Assembly (NCBI GenBank): GCA_021442155.1
Contig: CM038216.1
Coordinates: forward strand, 87,144,945-87,208,944
Direction: 5' to 3'
DNA length: 64,000 bases
Source: Cymbidium sinense
Lineage: Eukaryota; Streptophyta; Magnoliopsida; Asparagales; Orchidaceae
Shown here: positions 23,816 through 34,982 of the stretch, piece by piece
Position numbering within the stretch: position 1 is the first letter of the stretch
Layout of the letters: each line of letters starts with the position of its first letter
Position numbers and translations under genes: made by a program
Notes under the pieces: model-generated
Told to the model about the DNA's origin: nothing
Database searches by the model: none
What the model saw: the letters and a program-made list of their open reading frames with translations, nothing else

Positions 23816-24130
23816 AACTTTTGACCCTAAACCCTAAACCTTAAACTAAAACTTAAACCCTAAACCTAAAACCTAAAACCTAAACCCTAAACCCTAAAAG
23901 ACCTAAACTCTAAACCGTAAACCATAAACCCTAAACCCTAAAACCATAAACCATAAACCATAAACCTTAAACCCTAAACCCTAAAACACTAAACCATAAA
24001 ACCTATAACCCTAAACCTTAATTCGTAAATCCCAAACCCTAAACTAACCTTAAACCCTAAACCCTAAATTAACCCCAAACCCTAAACCCTAAATTAACCA
24101 TAAACCCTAAACTAACCCTAAACCCTAAAT
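23816..24130 (+). repeat. Last telomere-like block, proximal side
   Basis: Mostly 7 bp CCCTAAA units with CATAAAC variants and TTAACC interruptions. This is the rightmost sizeable block. To its right only a few stray units (near 24,255-24,268) occur. Confidence 0.9.
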
Positions 24131-24390
24131 GTTGAATAAAGATGTCATTAGGAGTAGATCTAAAGAATGACCTAATCCTAACATAGTTATGGTAGCTAAA
24201 GAAAATGTCTTCAAGAGACTTTCCCTTGACTATTAAAGATATGAATACTCTAAACACAAACCCTAAATCATAATATAATGTCGTATATTATAGTGTATTG
24301 TAGCATCATATATTTGAGCATGTAGTGAGATGATGTGCTGAAATGTTTTAGTATATTATGGTATTGCGCCTTATAGTCTATATTATATAA
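24131..24390. other. Junction between telomere-derived zone and satellite
   Basis: About 260 bases of low-complexity AT-rich sequence, with one relic CCCTAAATC near 24,260 and then ATATTATAG-like palindromic stretches. No coding potential is seen; the 62-codon open frame on the - strand is short and unrecognised. Confidence 0.5.
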
Positions 24391-25640
24391 ATCATAAAAA
24401 TATTGATTTAATAAATCAGTTGATGAAATTTGTTAAATTTGAAGTGGGAATTAAGTTGTAGTACCAAAGGTGTGCTACACCACTTGTAGTATAAAAAGTA
24501 AGATTTTATGTTCAAAATAAATATTATATGTTGCAGCATAGTAAAGCATCATTTATAAAAATATTGATTTAGACTTTAAAATGGTGGAATTTGAACAAAT
24601 TCATAATAGGTAGAGCATGACATCATAATATATTATTTCAATTTAAAATATGTAAGTGATAGGACTAAAATATATAGTTTTTATTATTCGACTAATTTTA
24701 TGTTTTTTATCTTAAGCAATCCCTTGTGATGTGATATCCAATATAATATAATATAATATGTTATAGTGTATTATAATATAGGATGCCATAACATAGTATA
24801 ACATCATGCATTATAGCATACTATTGTGTATTACTACTTATTGTTTAGCATATTTTAGTTTGTTATAGTATGATGTAGTAGAGTTTCTACTGGTATTATT
24901 CATAAAAATACTAATTTATAGGCGATGATGGGATTTGGCCAAATTTAAGGTAAGCTTTAGGGAACATCAGTATGGTGTGTCATTTTATCAAAAGAATATA
25001 ATTTTGCATCCAAAATAAATGTTCATTTTTCAACCAAATTTTATAAATATTTTGCTTAAAGAGATTCATTTTAAGGTGTAATGTAAGATAGTATATTATA
25101 TGAAAGAATTTTAAAATATGATGTACATAATAATATAACTTCACATATATATGAATGTCATTGGGTGTTACTAAATGTTATTGTTGATTTTAGTATGTTT
25201 TACTTTTGTTATAATGCATTGGGTCAAAACTCACAAAAATGTTGATTTGAAGGTTGAGATGGAAGAATTTGGCCAAATTCAAGGTACACACCAAGAAGCA
25301 ACACCAAAATAATGCAATTTTGTACTATTTCTAATAGAAAAATTACAATTTTACATCCAAAGTGAACATTAATCATATTTTTAGAAAATTTGGTTATTTG
25401 TTCCTTTTAAGTGATTCTAATGAGGTGTAATGTTAGACAATATATTATATTATAGCAAATTATAATATAACATCATATATTATAATATAATATAGTGTTA
25501 ATTCACACTATAATATGTTTAGCATGATATTGTATAGTTAGTGTGAGCTCACCACAAATCATAAAATGTTGATTGCAATGTTAAGATGATGTAATTTGAA
25601 GGAATACATTGTTAGCTTTTGGTTGAAGTATTAAAGGTGA
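24391..25640. repeat. Diverged tandem satellite, units of about 330 bp
   Basis: The phrase CATAAAAATATTGATTTA or close variants recurs at 24,393, 24,554, 24,901, 25,232 and 25,560. Each is followed by GATG(G/A)-(A/G)AATTTG and a phrase like AAATTCAAGGTA. Spacings are 161, 347, 331 and 328 bp, so a unit near 330 bp is present in about four copies, the first partial. Copies are strongly diverged. TATTATAATATA-type palindromes occur between them. The position beside telomere-like DNA suggests an old subtelomeric satellite. Confidence 0.7.
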
Positions 25641-26229
25641 GCATAAGAGAAGAAATAAGATTTGATGAGCATTCCATTTCAAGGACATGGAGGGAGGTTC
25701 GCTAGGGGATCACACATGCATTGGACATGACATGTGAGGGGTCTTTGTTGAGGGCATAGAAGAAGAAAATCTACTACGATAAGGTTTGAATTTGATTTGA
25801 CTATATGATTTGTGTAAAGAAGATTCATTGGGGATAAGAATTTATAATCCACCATGGATTAAGATTGAATCAACTTTAATTTATTTTGTTTTAATTGATG
25901 ATAGCATATAGAGATATGGGCTGAGTGCCGGGATTAGTATATGAACCTTCCACTAGGGAAGTAGGTTTGGGCTATTCATCGGGGATTGTAATTTGAGTTT
26001 GATTTCATAGATTTGTTTGGGGATGTATCCGCTTGGGATAAGAGTTTGGTTGGATTTTGTTGATTTAGACTTTACTTGGGGAGTTGGTTTAATTTAGTTT
26101 CATTAGGGAGGTTAGTTTTGAATTTGATTTATTTGCTTGACTTATAAATATAAGATTTGGGGCTCCACTAGGGAGAAGAGTGTGATTTAACTCCACTAAG
26201 GAAAATCAGATTGGGTTTAATTTAATTTG

Positions 26230-28080
26230 ATTTAATGTATGGACCCTATCGATGTGCGATGGACCCACTAAGAAGGGCTATATCAGCCTTGACCTACCTT
26301 AAGTTTACAAATCTAAAGGGATAGTCTACCAACTACAGGGTAGAGCAAGCCAACCTAAGGGATTGGCATTCGATTTGGAACAGATGTCCTAGAAAGAAGG
26401 TGTAGTAGACTTACATCTTCTAAAATGAGGAACAACTATTAGGGTGACCTGTTGGATGCATAACAAATCGAACCTGACCTAGGGAGACTATTGAGTGAAT
26501 GTCGATGGGGACTTATGTCAACTCAAAAGTAGTCAGGATTAATTTTATCTTAATTTCATGTGATTTAATATGGTTTGTTTGGTTTAGTTTGATTGCAAAT
26601 TGAGGGCATATCCACTGGGGATGTGACCTTGACAAATTTGATAGATTTAATTTATGGGCCATGTCGGTGTGTGATGGACCCACTTAGAAGGGGCTATATC
26701 AAACTTGTCCTATCTCAGATTTACAAATCCAAAGAGGTAGTCTACTGGCCGTGGGGTAGAGCTAGCCAACCTGAGGGGTTGCCTTTCAGTGTGCAATGAT
26801 TGTGCTAGGAAGAAGGCATAGCAGACTTACATCTTCTAAAGAAAGGAACAACATATGGGGTGACCTGTTGGTACCACTTCTAATCGAACCTGACTTAGGG
26901 GCAACTATTGAGTGAATGCCTCTGGGGACTTATATAAACTCAAGAGTAGCCAGGTGATTTGTATAGGGAGTTTTGCTAATACTGCCTTAAAGATAGGATA
27001 CTTGCTTGGGAAAAGGTACCGTTAGGGGTGTCCTCCTAATCCACAAGTGAATATATATTTTATTTATTTATTTGTGTGGACCTTGTTGGTGTGAGAAGGA
27101 CCAAACTAAAAAGGGCTATGTTGTCCTTGACCTATCTCAGATTTGTTGGACCAAGGGAGAATCTACACATCCATAAGATGAATTCTCCAACCATAGGGGT
27201 GGTTACTGGAAAGGGAACTCCCAATCGATAGTAACTGTGGTAGTGTCTAAATGGGGCGCAAAGAACATGATCCAAATATAGTGCCCACAAGGGATGTGCT
27301 GCTATGGCATTATTTTAAGCTCTGAAAAAGAAAGCCTGTAGGCGTACGGTGGCCAACTCAAGGAGAAAGCATAGTAGACTTACATCTACAATTAGTGGTG
27401 TATCCTAAGGTGTGAGAACCAACCAACGTAAGGTGTATCCATCAGCATAGTGAGAACCAACCATCCTAAGGTGGTCGTCGGTGTGTAATGATTAATCTGG
27501 AAAGAAAGCGTGGAGGTTTACAACTTTCCAAGCAGATTGATCATCGATAATCTGTCGGGACATATGCTATCTCCCTAGCGACTACTAAGCGATGAGGAAG
27601 GACTAGACCCAGAATTGAAGGAGTTAGGAGGAAAGGAGCCACTAGGGGACTTATCCTAAATCTCAAAAATACTCAGCCCAGTCAGTGCACGAAGGCTAAT
27701 CCAAGAAGAAAGTTTAGACTCACATCCTCTTAAATGAAGCCAACATGAGGTAGCTTACCCCACAAGGGCCTACCAAACTAACAAGGCCATAATGTGTAGT
27801 GGCCAAGTAAGGAAGGAAAGTATAGAAAACTTACATCCACCAAAGCAAGAAGACCACTAGGGTGACACACTAGAAGGGTAGCACGTCAGCCTGACCTGGA
27901 TCAGCTACTGTGTGAGTGCCATTATGGGCGTTATCTCAACTCAGAGAAGCTCGAGATAAAAGATATGTACTAATTTTATATGTTTGTGTGTATTTTGTAT
28001 TTATTTTATTTGATGAAGGATAGGACATTGCTCGGGTTTCTTACACCTACCCTAAACACATCATAGCAGATTCACAAACA
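26230..28080 (-). repeat. Element 1 3' noncoding region with tandem repeats of about 415 bp
   Basis: The module GTGTG(C)GATGGACCCACT, then GGGCTATATCA, TAGTCTAC and TTGAGTGAATG, begins at about 26,241 and recurs at 26,656 and, more diverged, at 27,078 (spacing about 415 and 422). Shorter echoes of the phrase GAAAGC-TAGACTTACATC continue to 27,960. Related modules lie at 45,950-47,220 in element 2. In Tat/Ogre elements the region between integrase and the 3' LTR is known to be hypervariable and to carry tandem repeats. Bases 25,641-26,230 are similar noncoding sequence without a clear unit. Confidence 0.7.
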
Positions 28081-28149
28081 AGAATACTTTCAACATGGAA
28101 GAGATTGAATTCGAAATGGAATTTTTAGTGATGATAATTATTTTCAAAC

Positions 28150-29150
28150 ATGATTTATAATATTTCTTTAAGTAGAGCTCATTGATTGGAAGCATTGGGT
28201 GCTCTCCCTTATAATTAATAAGCTAATAAGATCCTCCATGGTAGGCCTTCTCTATTGCAAAAGGGCCTTCCCAAATGGGTTCAAACTTGCCTCCCATCTT
28301 ACGATCGATAAAAATTGGTCTCCTTAGAACTAAAATAAGCTCTCTTACTTAAAAAGTTCTAGGATGAACCAAATTGTTGTGATCTTGAATCATTTTAACT
28401 TTGTATAACTCGAGGCTTTGGCATGCCCATAGGCGTCTCTCCTCCAAACCTTCGAGCTCTTCTAGCCGTAACTTGGCATTCTGCTCTATTATGACCTTAC
28501 TACCCACTCCTATCTTTAGTGATGGGAGTCAGAATTCTAATGGTAGAATGGCTTTGGACCCATACACTAAGTAGAAAGGAGTAGACTAAGTTGGAGTTCT
28601 ATATGTGGTGGTAGGCCCACAAGGCTTCAACTAACTACTCAACTATCGCTATTATTGTCGAGTGTCTTCTTTAGTATTTGGATGAGAGTTTTATTGAAGG
28701 CTTCGCCAAGCCAATTTCTCTCAAGTTGATGGTAGAATATCTAATCTATGTTGTGTCTCGAGTAAAGTTGTTGATCTGCTCTTGAATGCGTACCATTATT
28801 AGATATAATTCATCGAAACTCAACCTATATATGATATGGTTCCTAAAAACTAGAGAACATGCCGAGTGACCTCTGAAAATCATCTTCACCCATTTGGAAA
28901 AGTAGTTACTAAGATGAACTAATGACCCTTGGAAAAGGATGATCACTGGACCCACTATGTTGGTACCCCAACACTGAATGGCCATGAGGCCAATGTAGAT
29001 GTATAATGTTAGGTGGTTGGTGTAGGACCACATCGTGTATTTGACATCAGTGGATCGCCTAGTCATATCCATGCAATCTTTGATCATCGATGACCAGTAG
29101 TATCCTAGTATCTCAATCTTGGCTTTCATCCTTGGACCGGATTAGTTGGC
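28150..29150 (-). pseudogene. Element 1 integrase, decayed
   Basis: The frame at 28,746-29,129 reads GYYWSSMIKDCMDMTRRS, then WSYTNHLT, WGTNIVGPVI and LSNYFSKWVK. These match the zinc-binding HHCC region and the start of the catalytic core of Ty3/gypsy integrases; the first catalytic Asp is replaced (GTNIVGP for the usual GxDxxGP). The C-terminal part to about 28,190 survives as fragments in other frames. Integrase joins element cDNA to the chromosome. Confidence 0.8.
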
Positions 29151-29479
29151 TCCACATAATCTTGAGTATACCACGGTCATGATCTTACGGGCTTCATGCT
29201 TGTCTAAATAATGTAACCATATATGATCAAAAAAATTTTGGAATAAGACACCATCCATAAGAGAATAAGAAAGTGCTCTCTACTTCATCTAATAGGCTTG
29301 GGACTTCTCTTGAGGTAGTTTTCTTTTATTTAGGTAATCCATGAATGGTTGACTCCAATCTAACTCTTCATCCTTCTTGGCAATGCAACCTCCCCTTCAA
29401 GAGAGTACTTTTTGATGAGTTCAATATCAATTAGGGATAAGACTTATCTATTTTGGGCCTTTAATTATTATGGACTCAT

Positions 29480-30311
29480 CCTCCGACATGCCAACTCCTT
29501 GGCAAGCTTGGCTAAAGTATACGCTATGATGTTCTCTCCTTGAGAAATCTTATAACTAGCTGAGAATCCTCAAAAATGTTGATATTTTGGATGCTTAGAG
29601 TAACAGGTAACTCTAGATTGGTAATCAGAGCCTCATATTCAGTTTCATTATTGGTTCAAGGATTACACGGATGACATGAGAATCTCATCATATCGCATTC
29701 CGGAGTTAAAAGAACTATTCCTACCCCTGTCTTTCCTGTAATTGTAAATTGTGTTCTTCTCCTCTTTGAGAGGAAGTCGCACCATCAAAGTACATCTCCC
29801 AGCGATGAATTCTAGTATTCCTAACGTTCATGATTTATTCATTAGGGAGATCATCACTAGAGTCAAGAAGTGGGTGTGTCACTAAAAAAATCGCAAGTGC
29901 TTATCCTTTCACCGCATGAGGGTATGAAGGTAATGTCAAAGTGTGAGAGGATCATGGACGTCATGCCAACCTCCGTGATAGTGTCCGTGTCATGAGATAC
30001 TATAGTGGATTGATCTAAGATTAAAATCACTTTATGAGAAAGCATGTAGTGCTACAACTTTTGGGATGCAAAGATTAAAGCTAGAAATGCTTAAGAATAA
30101 TTAGCCTCAACAAGGATTATGATGGTTGAGGTAGTAGAGTGCATTTTCCTTCCCTTGTTGTTGAAAAAACACCAAAGGATGTATAGTAGTGTAAAGTATA
30201 TGGCTTGCTTATGGTAGAAGGACATAAGTAATGCTTGATGTCTTCAAAGGCATGCTCACACTTGTTATCCCACTTCTTTTGCATCCTTGACAAGTCAGAA
30301 TACATCTTCAA
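29480..30311 (-). pseudogene. Element 1 RNase H and archaeal-type RNase H, decayed
   Basis: At 30,117-30,311 the frame reads KKWDNKCEHAFEDIKHYL, the usual start of the RT-linked RNase H. At 29,863-30,045 LSHFDITFIPSCGERIS is the end of that domain. Further on, near 29,795, the peptide RWEMYFDGATSS opens a second RNase H, which then decays toward 29,480. Two RNase H domains in a row are a hallmark of Tat/Ogre lineages. Both are interrupted by stops. Confidence 0.75.
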
Positions 30312-31360
30312 AGTTGGTTATAAAGCATCTTTGATATGCCAAGCTTTAGAATGATCTAAATTGAGTTAAACTTATAGTGGAATTTCATTATGCTAGATCT
30401 TCTTCAATGATTATCTGACAACAAACCCAAGGAATTTTCAAGTACTCCAAATGCACACTTGGTTCATTTTTTAAAAAACCTCAAGTCAAAGAGATGGTCT
30501 CCTTTTCACTTTGACCTAGATGACAAGTCAACTTGATGATGAATTCTCAAAGATTCTATCTAAATAAAACACATTTTAAGTAAAGGCATGACATAGTAAT
30601 AGATTACTTCTAAAAGTAGTGTTTCTTTTATATTTAGGTACATCTTTATTATATATCCATGATATCCAAAGAGAAGTTACATGAAATGAGAATGTCCACC
30701 ATCACATTGGTAGTGGAAATTCATCTTTGGACAATTATTTAAATTCAATGCAAATGTGAATGGCCATTTCTTTCTTAACTAGGATGAGAATCTAAATCAT
30801 GAGCATCAATACTTGATGACATGTTATTCATGTAAGATTCTAGCTTGCTTGATAGTAGTAGTAGGCTATATTTATGAGCTACATCAAGAACTAATCCATC
30901 TTCTTCATAATTCAATGCAAAAGTAGTATTTTAAACTTAATCATTTTAACTAAGTCATTGGTTTATTCATTCAATAAAGAACACATGTGTGTGGATCTTC
31001 ACCTAAGGAGAGCTTGTCGATGGTTGAATGATCACTTTTAACAGGTGGTATCTTTAACTTCAAAATTATCTGGATAATTTGCCATAGCTCCTCTTAAGTT
31101 AATATGATGAACCTATGATTCCAAATGATTGGTGATGACTATTCATTTGATACCAAATCCTAGTCAAATTGAGAGCTTTTTTATTTTCTCTTAAATTCTT
31201 TGTAGCTATGCTTTGACTAAGTATGTGGATTAACCCTTCTATATTATGAATAGCTACCAATCAAAATATAATTCAAATCTTTATATGAATCATCTCTTTT
31301 AACTCAATGCAAAGTAGTCCTTAAACTCAATCATAAGCTAACTAAGTCATTGGTTTTCAT
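30312..31360 (-). pseudogene. Element 1 reverse transcriptase, heavily decayed
   Basis: Alignment with element 2 places RT here, between the NLGTEEDP linker and RNase H. No open frame survives. The YVDD box, intact in element 2 at 50,155-50,166, is disrupted at the corresponding site near 30,525. Part of 30,960-31,210 is repeated, in less deleted form, at 31,345-31,640 (for example AAGAACACATGTGTG against AAGAACTGATGATGT), which shows a local tandem duplication. Confidence 0.6.
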
Positions 31361-32694
31361 TCAATAAAGAACTGATGATGTCAGGTGTGGATCTTCTTCA
31401 GTTCCTAAGTTGATTTTCTTGAGCTTGTCGATGGTTGACTTGATCACTTCTTTGAACTCTGGTGGTGCATCTTTAACTTCAAAATTATCTAGATAATCTA
31501 ATGTTTCTAAGCATAGCTCCTCATATAAGTTAATGTGATTTGAAAAGAACCTATCAGATTCCAAATGATTGGTGATGACTAAACACTAATCGTCATCATC
31601 GACCGGACCACCGTATCAAATCCTAGTCTTGATTGAGAGCTTTTGCATTTTCTCTTCCAAATTCTTTTGAAGTAGTCTGACCTATGCTTTGACTAAGTAT
31701 GTGGGATTAACCCTTTCTTTAGGAAATTATGAATACAAGGCAAGTACCAATCAAAATATAATTCTCTTAAATCTTTATATGAATCATCCTCAAGTTTTAC
31801 ATAAACTTTTTGACTTGAGGATGATGCTCCCAAAAGAACCTCGAGTCTTCACACATGGATGACGGGCTTCCAAACTACCAAACCCTTAGCTTTTAAGAGT
31901 GGGGGTTAGAGCTAAGGTTCCCAACTGATGCCTAACTATTTCACATATAGACTTGGATACACATATAATTTGCTTCGGAGCCCAATATTCATCACTATCA
32001 GGCTCAAGTGTCACCTCCAAGGGAATCTACTATTAAGAAGAGGTGGCTGGTGTGTTAACCATATAAGACTCATCCTATGAACTAGATTCTAAGTCTATAT
32101 GGATAGTAGGTGTACTCCTAGTAGATGGGACATATATTCTATTAGGTGGCCAATAAAGAGGTTTTCCACCTAGGACCGCTCAACTGCCTTCCCTTCCGTG
32201 GAGGTCAAGTCATCCTACCCATATGTTGAATGGAGTAAACTATGGGTGGAATCTAATGTCATGCTCCACTTCCTCCTCAAGTCTATTTTCGCTCCTTTAT
32301 TTTCTTTTTTTCATTTTCTTTTCTTCTTCTTCTTTTCTCTTTCTTTTCTTTTTCTTTTCTTTTCTTTTTTTTAAACTATGGCCAAGTTGTGAGAATGGAC
32401 TTGTTAATTTTGAGGGAGGTAGTAAGTCGCATCCTCATATGCAACCTCATGAACTCTAAATGGCTTGAGATCTCCTTTGACACAAGACATGATCCCACCT
32501 CTCACAAACTTCATACAGATGTAGAGGATGGAACTATGTTGTTCTCATGTATCCATCTCAAGCAAAGCATTGAAAGATGTATTTGAGTCTATAATGTGAA
32601 ACTTGGCTTGGTCTTCCAATCATCTATCTCCAAGGGAAACACTATGGAGCCAAGGCATTGAACCTCACTTTTGGAGTGTGGATTAATCTTCCCA
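31361..32694 (-). pseudogene. Element 1 protease-RT linker and protease-side remnant
   Basis: The frame at 31,361-31,564 encodes LCLETLDYLDNFEVKDAP and then KKINLGTEEDPHL, the acidic linker before RT in Tat/Ogre polyproteins. Bases 31,565-32,694 match 50,830-51,900 of element 2, including a long T/C-rich tract at 32,280-32,370 (Lys/Glu-rich on the coding strand). The protease motif itself, present in element 2, lies beyond the break at 32,694. The ORF at 32,223-32,459 on the + strand is a low-complexity shadow. Confidence 0.7.
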
Positions 32695-34982
32695 TCATGA
32701 CTTAGATTCTTAAACACTAAGACTTTCATAAGACACTTCTAACAATTAGGTAAACACTTAATCTAAGCCTAAAGACTTAGAAGGGTTAACCATAGGATTA
32801 GGTTATGCCTTAGGGATTAAGATAATCCACTTACACTACAACCCAAATCCAATCCATGTTCACCTTCTCAAACCAAACCTCAAGTTCAATTCAAACAACA
32901 AATTCAAATCCAAATCCCAACCCAAATTCCTAAACCAAATGATTGAAGCCCATGATCAAATCCAAACTTGAAACCCTTCCTAAGCCATATGACCTATCCC
33001 ATGGAGTTAGCCAAATCTTAATCCAAATCAATCCAAAATCAATTGATTTTCTCATAATAAATTTATATCTTCAATCATCTTCCTAAATATAAATCAAATC
33101 TACATTCAAATGATCAAAACTAAATCTTACTAAATCAAATTAAATCAAAACCCTTCTTAATCCATATGACCTATCCCATAGACTTAACCAAATCTTAATC
33201 CAAAACAAGTCAAATTCAATTGTTTTTCTTACAAATCAATCATATTTTCAATCATCTTCACAAATTTAAATGAAATATACATTTAAATCATCAAACCTAA
33301 ATCAAACCAAATCAAAATCCAAACCTAAGCCACATGACCCAACTCCATGGACTTAGCCAAATTCATTCATTCTAAAGCCCAAATTCAATTGATGTTCTCA
33401 TCAATCAATCATACCTTCAATCATATTCACAAATTTAAATGAAATATACAATCATCAAGCCAAACCAAAATCAACCAAAGTCAAACCCAACTTAACCCTT
33501 TTGACTTGAAATGTTCAAATGAAACAAAACCCATTTGAACCCCAGCCAAAGTTTAATTGCAAAACTAATTAGCTTTATTACTCCTTAATTACTTGAGCAA
33601 TTAATCCCAAATTTTTTGGGTTAGTTTAATGGGATGACCTCTACCTCCCATGATTTTCTTGGGATTTATTCCTCACTTAATTAGGAAAATTGACTAATTA
33701 AACCTTAACTACTCTTTTAAGTTAGTTATTGATTAATTAATCCCATGAACAGTAATAAATTGGTTAATTAAGTTTATTAATCAATGTTCAATAATAAGTG
33801 AACTAAGAAATAGGGTTGGGACCCCTTTCCTTAAGTTCATTTCACTCTTTTTTAAAATGAAATTAATTATGATTTAATTAACTAATTAATTAAATCACTT
33901 AATGAAATTGAAATCATAATCACATCACCTTAATTAATTAAATCATGGGGTAGATCTCTAGGTGTTTAATAACCTAAAAGTTTAATGAAATTATGGTTAG
34001 TCCACATGTGTGGGAAAACCATAAGAGTAATTATTTAAGTCCCTTAATCTAATTAACTATTAATCATTAGCCAACATTAGGCCTTTTTTATTTCCTAGAT
34101 CATTGCAAGTTTATTTTCCATGCATATTGTGTTGGAACATAATTATTTAGTTAATTACTTTAATGACATATGTAAGGGTAATTAATTCATCTAATTAAGG
34201 GTTAAACTTAATTAACCCATAAAATCAACTTAATTATATTTTCTTAAATTAAATCAAATCACTAATGTGGAATAGGTTTAAAACAACAAGTGATGATTTT
34301 TCTTCTCCTCTTAAATCAAATCCAAAAAATTAATTAATAAAGAAGCTTTGGTTTACTTTAAATAATCTTATTTGATTTGATTGTCCTTAAGAACTAGTTT
34401 GGTTGAATGAATCACATGCTTATATTTGATTGCCCTCTTCCAATCATGTTAAATTTGGTATATCATTTGAATTCATGCATCCATCTTTCAAAATCAAGTA
34501 AAATAAAATGGATTTCTTTTATGTAAACTTGCATGTGTTGATTTAATTTAATATATGCATGGCTATTATCACTATTAAATCCAAATGTATTTTTCAAAAG
34601 CTTATAAATGAATAATAATATGTGTTATGATGTTATAAATACATAAGAAATGCATGTGCTTATAGCTTAAGTGTATGAATGTTAAGTTCTCTTTTCTCTA
34701 TTCATGTGTTGATTTATATAAGATTGAATCATAATGGGTATATAGTATGTACATCTCGACAACATGAGGCGTTAGCTAGCCCCAATGAGATCATTTGATT
34801 ACCTCACTTTTGTGGTTTAATAACATCATGTATCCATTTGATTTCATTCTTATGTATTTCAATAATAGAATTTGGATAGAGATTTAATTAATATATATGA
34901 ATGATTATATAAATGATTTAATCAAAAAATATACAATCTTTGCATGATTTTCTTTCCCTCATTTATGTATACATTCATGTGT

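Larger units (their letters stand above)
25641..32694 (-). mobile_element. Element 1: decayed Tat/Ogre-type Ty3/gypsy retrotransposon, truncated
   Basis: Read on the - strand from right to left it shows a pre-RT linker, RT, RNase H, an archaeal-type second RNase H, integrase and a repeat-rich 3' noncoding region. It aligns with element 2 along its length: 28,080-28,240 with 47,520-47,680, 31,361-31,564 with about 50,650-50,830, and 32,170-32,690 with 51,400-51,900. On the right it stops inside the protease-side region, where sequence of another orientation begins. On the left no LTR end was recognised. All ORFs are short and disrupted. Confidence 0.8.

Noticed and set aside
24391..25640. A CRISPR-like or LTR interpretation of the spaced repeats
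   Set aside because: Units are about 330 bp, diverged and without short identical repeats or TG/CA ends; a satellite explains them better. No CRISPR array is expected in plant nuclear DNA.
32223..32459. A Ser/Phe-rich ORF of 78 codons on the + strand
   Set aside because: It comes from the T/C-rich tract opposite the element 1 polyprotein; element 2 has the same tract at 51,490-51,560.
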